A DNA stretch of 64,000 nucleotides from Deltaproteobacteria bacterium. Its GTDB lineage: Bacteria; Myxococcota; Kuafuiibacteriia; Kuafuiibacteriales; Kuafuiibacteriaceae. The position numbers and the translations under genes were made by a program. The notes beneath the pieces are model-generated. The model made no database searches and was not told the DNA's origin. It saw nothing but the letters and a program-made list of their open reading frames with translations. Positions 55,661 to 64,000 of this stretch are shown here, in pieces; position 1 is the stretch's first letter, and each line of letters starts with the position of its first letter. Location: contig JADJPE010000005.1 of NCBI GenBank assembly GCA_016713425.1, positions 7,112,001 to 7,176,000 of the forward strand. Reading direction: 5' to 3'.

Positions 55661-57597
55661 TCGAGCGCCTCCGCCTCCGCCTCCGCCTCTGTCTCGGTCG
55701 CAGTTTTTTCCCCTTCTCTTTCGGCGCGAGCGTTCGTGTGGGTTTGGGCGATAGCCGCGCTTTCGCTTTCGGTCTCGGTATCGGTCTCCGTTTTGAGTCG
55801 GATTGCGCCCCTGGGTTCAGTCTCGAAGATGGTTGCGTCGTCGGCCTCAGAAAAGCCGTCGCTGTCATAGTAGGCGCTCGCGACCAGAATGGTCGGCTCG
55901 CCAACGCCCGTTCGCTTCGCCAAAAATCTGGTAACAAGCGCACGCACACGCGAGGCTCTACTCCTGAGAAAGTGCTGACGTTGGGCAGCATCCTGTCTCG
56001 ACGCTTTCAAGCAGTCGAACGCTTCCTGGTCGATAAGGTGGCTCTCCAGAGCCTCTCGGTCCTCATCCCAAGACCATTTTCGGATTTCGGTCACGAGGCC
56101 TGTGTGTCGCGCATCGAGCAGAACGCGGTTGGCGACCGTCCGCCCGAGGGTGCGTTCGGGGGCCTCGAGCCTCGGCACGGAGAAGATCTCCCGAGCCATT
56201 CGTTGACCGCTCGAAACCAGCGCCCGCCAAGAAATCGTACCAAGGGGTGATCGAGGCTCGAGGGACAGCAGCGAAAGCATCTCGACTCGGCTCGCGGCCT
56301 GATTTGCGTGAAAAGGTCCCATCACCCACTCGCGTTGAGTTGGCTCACCGACCGTATGAAGCAGCGAACGAAGTGAACCTATGGGATCTCCGTCGCGAAT
56401 GTGGCGTATTTGGCGCCGCATCGCGGAAACCGCCGCTCGCTGGTGCACACCCGTCGCGATTCCACGCCATACCCAGCGAGCGAGTGTCTTCCGCGTCGCC
56501 TCGTCGGGCTCGGGAAAGAGATGAAACCAGCGCGCCAAGAGAATGAGGACGACGGGATAGGGAACAAATGCGTACGCCGGAATACCGGCGCCATGCACAG
56601 CCCCATCGATCGGGGATTGGAGAAACGCTGCAGCACGACGAATACCTTCGACCGCCTCATCGGCGGAGATGAGTCGAGCAACAGCGCCGTCACCGAGGTC
56701 GTCAAGACGTTTGGATGGATCGAGCCCGCTCATGGCGAGAAGACATTTGAGCATCTCTGTGCGAGGAGGCTGACCGAATCCGTCGACGTCGGCACCCTCT
56801 TGAAGCAAGCGAAGTTCAATACGGCCGCGTCCAGCCCCAGAGCCCGCATGCCTGGAGGTGCTCGTGGGTGTGCTCGCGCCCAAGACATGGGACGATTTGC
56901 CGATCGTGCCTCCGCCGAGCAACGCCTGAAAAACTTCGTCCGCGCGCATCCGGACGCCCGTGCTGTTGAGGCGCGCAAATACACCGCGCAGGGCATCCAC
57001 ATCGTCGGTCTCGAGCAGATAGGCGGGTAGCTCGTAGTCAAGGATGCGCTGCTGAACAGCCTCGACACGGCTCTGAGCTTCGTCGCTCAGGTCGCACTGA
57101 CGCAACCAATGACCCAAACGTCGCAAATCGCCTAGTGCACTCAGAGGAACTTGCTGGCGCGCAACTTCGCCCTCCGCAGGGCCGGATAAGAACTCATTCG
57201 TCGCCGGATCCCAGCGCACAAGCCACCGCAGATCGCCCGCCTGAGGCAAGTCAGAGAGCGCCGCGGAAAGCGCCGTGATGCGTTGCTGACCGTCAATAAT
57301 CGACCACCCGTCCTGTACCAACGGCGCCGAGATCCGCGCAGCGCCAATGAGGACGTTGCCTTTCTCGAAAGTGCGCTTCCAGAAGAGGAGAGATCCGACC
57401 GGATAGCCCTTGAGGATGCTATCGAAGAGTTTGACGACATCTCGTGCATTCCACCTCAGTGGACGTTGAAACTCCGGAACTCGAATCGCGCCTTCAACAA
57501 CACGACCAAGCAGACGACGAACCGTAAGCGAGAACGCGCTGGGGGGTTTTGGGAGCGGGACATACAGGCTCGGTGAATGGGCGCTCTCCTGAGACAT
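55657..57597 (-). CDS. DUF262 (ParB/Srx-like) protein coupled to HipA
   Basis: 646 aa from ATG 57597 (MSQESAHSPSLYVPLPKPPS). The DUF262 core has IRVPEFQRPLRWNARDVVKL, YPVGSLLFWKR and the signature IIDGQQRITALSAAL. ARLNSTGVRMRADEVFQALL follows, the conserved second motif. The middle and C-terminal regions are helical, with no HNH motif I can see. The tail is low-complexity Thr/Ala-Glu repeat (KTETDTETESES, TATETEAEAEAEALD) encoded by a hexamer DNA repeat. Its stop overlaps the hipA start. A phage- or DNA-modification-sensing role is inferred from the GmrSD relationship. Confidence 0.85.
   Translation of the reverse strand: MSQESAHSPSLYVPLPKPPSAFSLTVRRLLGRVVEGAIRVPEFQRPLRWNARDVVKLFDSILKGYPVGSLLFWKRTFEKGNVLIGAARISAPLVQDGWSIIDGQQRITALSAALSDLPQAGDLRWLVRWDPATNEFLSGPAEGEVARQQVPLSALGDLRRLGHWLRQCDLSDEAQSRVEAVQQRILDYELPAYLLETDDVDALRGVFARLNSTGVRMRADEVFQALLGGGTIGKSSHVLGASTPTSTSRHAGSGAGRGRIELRLLQEGADVDGFGQPPRTEMLKCLLAMSGLDPSKRLDDLGDGAVARLISADEAVEGIRRAAAFLQSPIDGAVHGAGIPAYAFVPYPVVLILLARWFHLFPEPDEATRKTLARWVWRGIATGVHQRAAVSAMRRQIRHIRDGDPIGSLRSLLHTVGEPTQREWVMGPFHANQAASRVEMLSLLSLEPRSPLGTISWRALVSSGQRMAREIFSVPRLEAPERTLGRTVANRVLLDARHTGLVTEIRKWSWDEDREALESHLIDQEAFDCLKASRQDAAQRQHFLRSRASRVRALVTRFLAKRTGVGEPTILVASAYYDSDGFSEADDATIFETEPRGAIRLKTETDTETESESAAIAQTHTNARAEREGEKTATETEAEAEAEALD
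55661..55692. repeat. cctccg hexamer repeat at the end of the DUF262 gene
   Basis: Five copies of a cctccg/cctctg unit encode the AEAEAE tail. A second Glu/Thr repeat block (tcggtctcggtatcggtctc) lies at 55766-55793. Confidence 0.85.
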
Positions 57598-57856
57598 GCC
57601 TTCCACCGCACACAGCATGCCGCGATCGGACTCCCGCCAACAAGCCCTTTCAGCCTCGCCCGTCCCGCAGAGCCACGACGAGCGACCGATGCACGCAAGC
57701 TGACGGCTAGGAGCCGGGAGGTGGCTCTCGACCCATCAAAAAGGGGAATCGTACGTCAAACGTACCCAGTGCATCAACGGGCCTCACGCTGAGGTGGAAG
57801 GAACGGAGCGGAGACCCATCGGGCGGGTTTCTCGGTATCCTTCGGATATGACTGGT

Positions 57857-58057
57857 CTATTTTGAATCGCGCCGGTCATTCTTTCGGCCATGCCTCGAAC
57901 GTATGGAGGCGAAATTGTTCCGCATCGCGACGCTCAACGAATCAGGCAACATCAGAGTCGATTCTGAGCGTGCTTCGGTGCCGAGCGTCATCGCTTTGGA
58001 CCAGCACTCGATCATCATCGATTTGGTGAGCTCGATGATCTCATCCCAGATGCTCAC
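57857..58057 (-). pseudogene. Degraded duplicate of an IS66-like transposase segment
   Basis: IWDEIIELTKSMMIECWSKA, then MTLGTEARSES, is a diverged repeat of LWDEILELAKSMTECWSKAT of the neighbouring transposase fragment. The remainder is noise. 57598-57856 upstream of the DUF262 gene shows no gene; it should contain that operon's promoter. Confidence 0.55.
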
Positions 58058-58159
58058 GGCTTTCTCCGCCGCGGACTGCGGGGAACGTTCTCTTGGTTCC
58101 GGCTCCCACCTGTGCCGTAGCGGCGATCGGCGGCAGGCGAAGGATGCACTCGCGCGGAG

Positions 58160-59331
58160 CTACGAGGATGGCGCGGAGTTCTCCACGATTTGGCTGGCCA
58201 TTATTTCCGTGAGCCACGCGCGCGGAACAAAGCGCGACGGGTTCGACGTGACCTCTTCTTCATTCGCGCGGAGCACAGACACGAGATACTCATGCACCGG
58301 GACGCCGGCGGCCACCGCCGTCTGCAGGATCGTGCGGACGATGTCGAGAACGAAGCGGCCCTCGAGGCTCTTTCGAAACATCGAGCTGCCTTCGATGAGT
58401 TTTTCCATCCGAAGCATCCGTTCCCGAAGGTTGTTCGTAGGTTCGAGTCGCGCATCATCCAGATAGGCCGTGAGCGCATCAAAGTGGTTGATGATGTAGC
58501 GTGCTGCGGTGCCGAGCGTCGTCGCTTTCGACCAGCACTCGGTCATCGATTTGGCGAGCTCAAGAATCTCGTCCCAGAGCTCACGGCTTTCACCGCCGCG
58601 GACCGCGAGTACGTTTTCTTGGTTGCGGCCGATGGCGTCGAGACGCTCCTCGTGGATTGCGAGTCCGAGGAACAGATGCAGCATGTGCTCGCAGTGAACT
58701 GGGTCCTCGTCTTCATAGAGCGCGAACGGGCGTCGCGCGTGGGAGGCGCACGCGATCTGGCGAATGTCGAATCGCTTCTTGAGCTCTGGGTCGGTGACGA
58801 GATTGGTGGTGCTCAAGTCGCCTTGGAGAATGAGGCTTGGCAATTCGGGATCACGTCTTCTGATGAGTCGCTCGAAGAGATCTCCACAACTCCCAAGGTG
58901 ACTGCGGTAGAGCACGATTAGGCTCGTGGGGTCCTCGGACACGCTACGGCCGGAAATCACCGTCGTATGCATTGCCTGCTTGGGTCCATCACCGCTTCGT
59001 CGTTTGAATTCGAAGCCGAGTTCGCGTGCGATGCGCATTCCGAGGGTGGGCACCTCACTGCGCGTTGGTCTCGCGCCGCGATCACCGTTTTCTCTTTTGT
59101 GGATACGTGCGCGCCTCGCTTCCTCGCATCGTTGGATACTCTTCTCGGCGGCTTCGGGCGTGGCATAGTCGGCCCAGGGTGGAGCTTTGGGCTCAATCTC
59201 GGCTGTGCCCAGTGCAACCTGAGCTCGGTGCGTCGTCACCTCGAGCACGCGGCAGGAAGTATCGTCCCCGGCCAGAATCTCGGCGTAACTGAGCTCTCTC
59301 ACAAGCGCGAGGTAGATCGGGGCGAAGCGGG
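58160..59331 (-). pseudogene. IS66-like transposase, N-terminally truncated
   Basis: The open frame ends at 58160 and enters from the border of the duplicated block at 59331. It contains GDGPKQAMHTTVISGRSVSE, GDLSTTNLVTDPELKKRF, CASHARRPFALYEDED, RLEPTNNLRERMLRMEKLIE and ILQTAVAAGVPVHEYLVSVL. The order and the NNxRE site are those of IS66-type transposases of a divergent subgroup. The N-terminus, accessory genes and ends are missing, so it is a relic truncated by the duplication. Confidence 0.75.
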
Positions 59332-60201
59332 TCCTCCGAAAAGATCCGGCCGAATGATTTCTCCACGTTCGGAAGCATGCAACGCAAACTCAATGGAAGC
59401 GTCGGGCTTCGCCGTAGGCGCTTCGCTTTCGCTTCATCGCGTGGGGTTAGTTCGTGAGGAGGTAGCTGACCGGTGCGCTACGTTCGCTCGCGGTGCATGA
59501 CATCCAGCGCGGTGCATGACATCCAGCGCGGTTCGTGGCAGCTGCCCCGGTTTCGTGGGCGCGGCACCTTCCTGAACTCTGACGCGATGACGCGATGGCC
59601 AGGTCTCCGCTCGGGCCACGCCGCATGGAGCATCGACGTCGGACGCGCTCCGCGGCCCGCGGCAACCTCGCTCGGTCGCCGGCTCGAACGAAATCCTGTC
59701 CAAGATACTCCAAGCCGAGATCGGGGTCGCAGCGCATTAGCAACCGCGAAGCGGCGGGTCTCACGACGCCAGAAGCCGTCCGCGCTTTTCGGGCGTTCGG
59801 GCTGCGGTGCAGTCGGTCGGCACCCCTGATCGAAGCGCAGATCTCGATCCCAGAGCCCGAGCTCCAACATGTCGTGGCCGAGCTCTGCGAACGCTACCGG
59901 GGCCGGCCTCCACAGGAAGCCGCGCCAGCGCCTCCTGACCAACTTGCTCAAGGGTTCAGATCCGGATGAGGGGTCGTCGATGCTCACAGCCGATTTGACC
60001 GACGAACGGACCCGTACTGCGAGTCTACATTTTCAGTTCAGCTTCTGAAGCCTGAGTCTGAGTCTGAGTCTGAGCCTGGTCTTGCCTCTGCTTCGACGGG
60101 GCGAGAACCCCGGATGGCTTCGACCTTGACCGTCTTGTTGAGCCGTTCGAGCACGCGGCTTCGTGCCGGTCGGCTGTCGAACTCCGCGGCTACGACGAAG
60201 G

Positions 60202-60252
60202 GGCCTTCGGCCGGGCGACCCTTTTGGGGGGTCGCTATTCCGGCCGAAGGCC
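60202..60252. other. Long hairpin, copy B
   Basis: Same double stem as in copy A, with one G fewer in the loop. It lies about 35 bp beyond the stop of the IS3-type transposase. Confidence 0.7.
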
Positions 60253-60287
60253 TGTGCCAGCCGACCTCGACCTGAGGCGAGTCGGCG

Positions 60288-61331
60288 CTACGCGGCCACG
60301 TTCGCGGGAGGCGGCGTCGGCGAGTTCGGGGGCGTGTTGAGGCGCCACTGTCGGCGTCGCTCGCGGGCCGCTTCGAGCTTGCGGTCGCGCTCACGCCAGA
60401 TGTCCGCGGCGCGGCCCGCCGCCATGTTATCGGGCGTGATGAACCCGATCGCGCTATGGAGGCGCACGGAGTTGTAGTGGCGCACGAACTCCTCGACGAC
60501 CTTGCGGGCCTCGTCGAGGGAGCCTGGATTGCGGACCCGGATGGCTTCGACCTTGACCGTCTTGTTGAGCCGTTCGAGCTTGCCGTTCGACTGCGGGTAG
60601 TACGGCGACGTTCGCACGTGGGTCATGCCGGTGAGCCGGATGTACGCCTTGAAGTCGCGCGAAATGAACTGCGGCCCGTTGTCCGAGATGATGCGCGGCT
60701 GAGCGCCCGGGAACTGCTCGCGAGCTCGCTCGAGGATGCACTCGATGTCCTGCTCGGTCATCGCATCCCTGACGTCCCAGTGCACCAGCTTCCGGCTGAA
60801 GCCGTCGAGCACCAGGCACAGGTAGTAGAAGGTGCCGGCGACGTTCAGGTACGCGATGTCGATGTGCCAGTGCTCGTGAAGCCGCGTGGGCTGATGGAAG
60901 CCCGTGGCCTTCTTCGAGCGCTTGCCGTTCCAGCGGTCGAGCAGGCCGGCCTTCTTCAGTACGCGGTAGACCGTGGAAGGGCTCGCGGCCACCACGTCGG
61001 CGTCGAGCATCATAAACGCGAGGCGGCGATAGCCCTCGAGAGGGAATCTGCCGTGGTACGCGATGATCGCGCGCTGCTCGTCGTCGTCCAGCCAGTGGTC
61101 ACGCGGCACGAGGGCGTTGTGCTCGTTCGCCTTGCCGTAGCGCGCCTGCCAGTCGAAGAGCTTCGCGGGTTGGATGGCCAGCCAGCGGGCGAAGCGCTTA
61201 ACCGCGATCTCGGTCTTCTCGGCCCACGTACGGACGAAGTCGACAACCGCGTCGCGGGTGTCGTGAGGCACCCACCGCCCGGTCAGGGCTCCCCAAGTGT
61301 TACGTCGCGTCGCCCGCGCGTGCTGCGCCAT
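60288..61331 (-). CDS. IS3-type DDE transposase, uninterrupted copy
   Basis: 347 aa from ATG 61331 (MAQHARATRRNTWGALTGRW). It has an N-terminal HTH (FARWLAIQPAKLFDWQARYG), an HTH_21-like segment (IAYHGRFPLEGYRRLAFMML) and an rve integrase core with HWHIDIAYLNVAG, RIISDNGPQFISRDF and NGKLERLNKTVKVEAIR. The C-terminal IHSAIG-type end is HSAIGFITPDNMAAGR. The gene is complete and probably encodes a functional protein. The family (IS3 or a near relative) is assigned on the rve pattern; the IS ends were not located. Confidence 0.88.
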   Translation of the reverse strand: MAQHARATRRNTWGALTGRWVPHDTRDAVVDFVRTWAEKTEIAVKRFARWLAIQPAKLFDWQARYGKANEHNALVPRDHWLDDDEQRAIIAYHGRFPLEGYRRLAFMMLDADVVAASPSTVYRVLKKAGLLDRWNGKRSKKATGFHQPTRLHEHWHIDIAYLNVAGTFYYLCLVLDGFSRKLVHWDVRDAMTEQDIECILERAREQFPGAQPRIISDNGPQFISRDFKAYIRLTGMTHVRTSPYYPQSNGKLERLNKTVKVEAIRVRNPGSLDEARKVVEEFVRHYNSVRLHSAIGFITPDNMAAGRAADIWRERDRKLEAARERRRQWRLNTPPNSPTPPPANVAA

Positions 61332-61932
61332 TGAGATCGGTTCGAAGGATGGAGAACGTTGCCGGCGCGTGCTCCCCGCGCGTGCAGAGCGCCGGGACCA
61401 TCCCACGCGATGTCGATGCCGCGCGACACATCCTCGGCATCGCCAGGAACGTCGCGCACGTTCACGAGACCGACGCCATCACCCTCGCGCTCGTCACTTC
61501 TTGACTCGCTTCATGGCTACGGCTCGGGAGCTTCACCGAGAGCCGCGCACGAGACAAGATGGGGGCCGGCGGTTTGTCCGTCAGCGCAGCGAGAAAGTCC
61601 GAAATTCGACGAAGACACGAACAAACGAGCGCCATATCCGAGGCCTTCCGTCACGGCATGAAACGGGCTCATGGCGCATTGTGTGCGCGCAAGCGGTTTC
61701 GGAATACAAACCACGAAAACCGGAGTCGGGAATCCTGCATCGGCTCGTCTCGACCCACTTTGACGAGTTTGTCGAAAGTTTCGAGGACGCCGATTCCTGT
61801 GAGTCCGGGTTGCCGACATTTGTCCGTAAAGAATTTGAAGAATTCCTCGACTGCGGGATCTTGGAACGCGGTTTCGTCCTTCTCTTCTGCGACCGATGCC
61901 AGCGTGAGCACGCTCTGGCCTTTTCGTGCAAG

Positions 61933-62161
61933 TTCGCCATGTCCGGACGGACACCCCGTGGCATGAAACTGGTAGGATGCGCCGCGTTGGTGGTGGCACA
62001 GAGATCGGCGTTTCCTTGGTGCTTCAGCCCGTGTGCAAGTTGGATCCGGAGCTCTACGAGCACCCCGTACTGCGCCATGGAGTCCGCCTATGCGGCTTCG
62101 GGAGCGCGCGTTCTATATTTCGATCACGAGAGCTCCACGCCATCACCGACAGGAGTGTGTG
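61933..62161 (+). ncRNA. Predicted IS110 bridge RNA
   Basis: IS110-group elements encode a bridge RNA in the 5' non-coding end that pairs with both target and donor DNA. Here gtgcaag at 62033-62039 is identical to the last 7 nt of the left target flank (61926-61932). Further downstream, cgttcta at 62109-62115 is identical to the element's right end (63418-63424). The order (target guide, then donor guide) and the location fit the known architecture. The right-hand guides are not obvious by eye. Confidence 0.65.
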
Positions 62162-63388
62162 GTGGAAGTTCTTCATGCCCGTTGCGCGGGGCTCGACGTT
62201 CACAAGGACACGGTCGTGGCCTGCATTCGAATCGCATCCAAAGGAACAGCGACGCAAGATGTGCGAACTTTCCAGACGACGACTTCGCAGTTGTTGGCGT
62301 TGTCTGACTGGCTGAGCGAACAAGAGGTGACACATGTCGCGATGGAGGCGACGGGCGTCTACTGGAAGCCGGTTTGGCACATCCTCGAGGAGTCGTTCGA
62401 GCTCGTCCTCGCGAACGCCGCCCATATCAAGAACGTTCCCGGGCGCAAGACCGACGTGAACGACGCGATGTGGATCTCGGATTTGCTCGCACATGGTCTG
62501 ATCCGAGGCAGCTTCGTTCCGGAGGCATCCATCCATGAGCTACGCGCGCTCACGCGAACGCGCAAGCAGCTCGTCCGTGAGAAAGCCCAGCACATGCAGC
62601 GGATTCAGAAGACGCTCGAGGATGCGAACATCAAGCTCGCATCGGTGATCACGGACATTCTCGGAATGACGGGACGCGGGATCCTCGAAGCTCTCATCCG
62701 CGGCGAGACCGATCCTGAGAAGCTGGTCGACCGCAGGCGTGGTCGTCTCAAGGCCACGCGAGCTGAGCTCGTCGAAGCCCTGCGCGGTCGCGTCACTCGG
62801 AATCATCGCTTTCTTCTCGAGCTTCACTTGAACCAGATCGACGCCCTCGACAAGTCGATCGAGAGCGTGGAGAAGGAGGTCGGCGAGCTGCTGGAGCCCT
62901 TTCGAGCTGCCGCCGAGCTCCTGAAGACGATCCCAGGCGTCAGCGATACCGTCGCCGATGTGATCATCGCGGAGATCGGGGTCGACATGTTGCGCTTTCC
63001 AACTGCAGGGCATCTCGTTTCCTGGGCAGGTCTCTGCCCTGGCAATGATGAGAGCGCCGGCAAACGTCGCTCCACTCGCGTTCGAAAAGGATCTCCGTGG
63101 CTCAAGACAACGTTGGTCCAAGCGGCATGGGCGGGATCCCGTACGCGCGGAACGTACCTGCGTACACAGTTCCTGCGCCTCAAGACTCGCCGCGGTCCTA
63201 AGAAGGCCATCATGGCGGTCGCCGCATCGATGCTGACCGCCATCTATTACATGCTCCGAGACTCCGTCCCCTACCGCGATCTTGGCCCCGACTACTTCGA
63301 CCGCATGGACACGACCAAGGTGACCACCCGCCTGGTTCGCAGGCTCGAGAGCCTCGGGTTCCATGTCGAGCTCAAGGAGGCATCCTAA
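62162..63388 (+). CDS. IS110-family recombinase (DEDD transposase)
   Basis: 408 aa from GTG 62162. The N-terminal RuvC-like DEDD domain has CAGLDVHKDTVVACIR, HVAMEATGVYWKPVW and GRKTDVNDAMWISDLLAHG. The C-terminal Tnp_20 domain has LKTIPGVSDTVADVIIAEIG and WAGLCPGNDESAGKRRS, with the serine region SPWLKTTLVQAAWAGSR. The gene is intact and likely active together with the predicted bridge RNA. Confidence 0.95.
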   Translation: MEVLHARCAGLDVHKDTVVACIRIASKGTATQDVRTFQTTTSQLLALSDWLSEQEVTHVAMEATGVYWKPVWHILEESFELVLANAAHIKNVPGRKTDVNDAMWISDLLAHGLIRGSFVPEASIHELRALTRTRKQLVREKAQHMQRIQKTLEDANIKLASVITDILGMTGRGILEALIRGETDPEKLVDRRRGRLKATRAELVEALRGRVTRNHRFLLELHLNQIDALDKSIESVEKEVGELLEPFRAAAELLKTIPGVSDTVADVIIAEIGVDMLRFPTAGHLVSWAGLCPGNDESAGKRRSTRVRKGSPWLKTTLVQAAWAGSRTRGTYLRTQFLRLKTRRGPKKAIMAVAASMLTAIYYMLRDSVPYRDLGPDYFDRMDTTKVTTRLVRRLESLGFHVELKEAS

Positions 63389-64000
63389 GCGAAAACGATC
63401 GTCATCAGCCGTGGTTTCGTTCTAGGGGCGGGCGATTTGTCCGAGCTGCGGTGCACGACGGATGCAGGAGACGGCGGCCCATCTCGTCGATGACGTGCTG
63501 CCCGATGTCGCGCTGCGGCAATACGTGCTGAGCCCGCCGTTCGAACTGCGCGGTCTTCTCGCGTGCAAACGAGAGGTCTTGGCGAAGATGGTGAACTTCT
63601 TCGTTCGGGCGATCTTTGAGCAACTGACCACCTGGGCTCGATGCCAGGGTCTTGCAGAACCGAAATGCGGAGCCGTCACCTTCATTCAGCGATTCACGAA
63701 GACCCTGAATATCTCACCGCATCTTCATGTGCTCGTTCTCGACGGAGTCTTCGCGAACGAAGAAGACGGTCCCCGTTTCGTCGAATGCCCAGCCCCAACG
63801 AATCGAGACCTTCTCTCGTTGGCCCAAACCGTGTTCAAGAAGATGGAGAAATTTCTCGCGAAGAGCGGATATCTCCGAAGCGATTCGGACGCTCTTGAGG
63901 AAGCCTCGCTGACACCCTTGGAGCGCTGGTATGTGCGCGGCCTCGCGGAGCCATCGATGCTGTCGCCAAGTCGCATCGTGGACGTCAAGTCCACGGCGAT

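Larger units (their letters stand above)
59332..61932. repeat. Segmental duplication, copy B (IS3 + IS91 block)
   Basis: Nearly identical to 33938-35747 plus 38341-39143 but without the IS66. It continues at 63426-64000 after the IS110 element. It includes the gagtct array (60053-60077) and the long hairpin (60202-60252). 59332-60287 has no confident gene. Confidence 0.92.
61933..63425 (+). mobile_element. IS110-family insertion sequence
   Basis: About 1493 bp, bounded by comparison with copy 1 (39143/39144). The left junction is gtgcaag|ttcgcc and the right junction ttctag|gggcggg. There are no inverted repeats and no target duplication beyond a shared AG, as expected for IS110. It has a long 5' non-coding end (229 bp) and a short 3' end (37 bp), the layout of the IS110 group. 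Confidence 0.93.
61681..64000 (+). pseudogene. IS91-type transposase, copy 4, split by IS110 and cut by the window end
   Basis: The first part (VCAQAVSEYKPRKPESGILH to CQREHALAFSCK) ends at 61932. The second part (GRAICPSCGARRMQETAAHL onward) resumes at 63426 and is still open at 64000. It is nearly identical to copy 1. Removing the IS110 restores the zinc-finger region CDRCQREHALAFSCKGRAIC. Confidence 0.88.

Overview
The window is GC-rich, densely coded DNA with strongly third-position-biased genes. Long antisense shadow frames overlie most genes. Cysteine-rich lipoproteins, a fibronectin-III secreted protein, a PglW kinase and in-frame low-complexity repeats together suggest a large-genome myxobacterium-like (Myxococcota/Polyangia) bacterium. 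That placement is an inference from gene content, because no rRNA or housekeeping marker is present.

Layout. (1) 1-9382, minus strand: the pglW-pglX half of a BREX-2/Pgl phage-defence locus, with an AlbA/Schlafen-type gene between pglW and pglX and an unknown gene plus a clipped HTH gene upstream. pglX runs off the left edge. (2) 9383-14719: decayed mobile-element and HTH scraps, small hypothetical genes, a secreted caspase-like (CHAT-type) protein and a Cys-rich lipoprotein. (3) 14932-18376, minus: a metal-handling cluster (CobW remnant, MerC-like membrane protein, thioredoxin-reductase-like flavoprotein, His-rich protein, ZIP transporter). (4) 18515-21712, minus: a tight three-gene operon, DUF262 / DUF3696-type ATPase / unknown. 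(5) 22081-28419, minus: the Hen1-Pnkp RNA-repair pair with a helical protein on each side, both apparently damaged. (6) 28476-31484: an SDR, then arsR, a broken acr3 and arsC. (7) 31485-33818: IS66 scraps and two exported proteins. (8) 33938-48450: a nested pile of mobile DNA containing IS3, IS66, IS91-like elements and group II introns, including an intron inside an intron. (9) 48503-57597: an anti-phage dCTP-deaminase-like gene, an IS21 that splits a PD-(D/E)XK-type gene, another IS91 fragment carrying the unoccupied intron site, and a DUF262-HipA two-gene operon. (10) 57857-64000: an IS66-like relic, then a second copy of the IS3+IS91 block, this time invaded by an IS110 element.

How it fits together. 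This looks like a defence island eroded and rearranged by transposons. Several defence or stress modules (BREX-2, DUF262/DUF3696, Hen1/Pnkp, dCTP deaminase, DUF262/HipA) are each translationally coupled by ATGA- or 8-nt-type overlaps. Between them lie repeated IS91/IS3 blocks whose copies let the insertion history be read directly. One copy has an IS66 with an 8-bp duplication, the other has the empty site. Two IS91 copies carry a group II intron and a third copy has the ligated exons. One intron copy is itself split by a second intron whose removal restores an intact reverse transcriptase.
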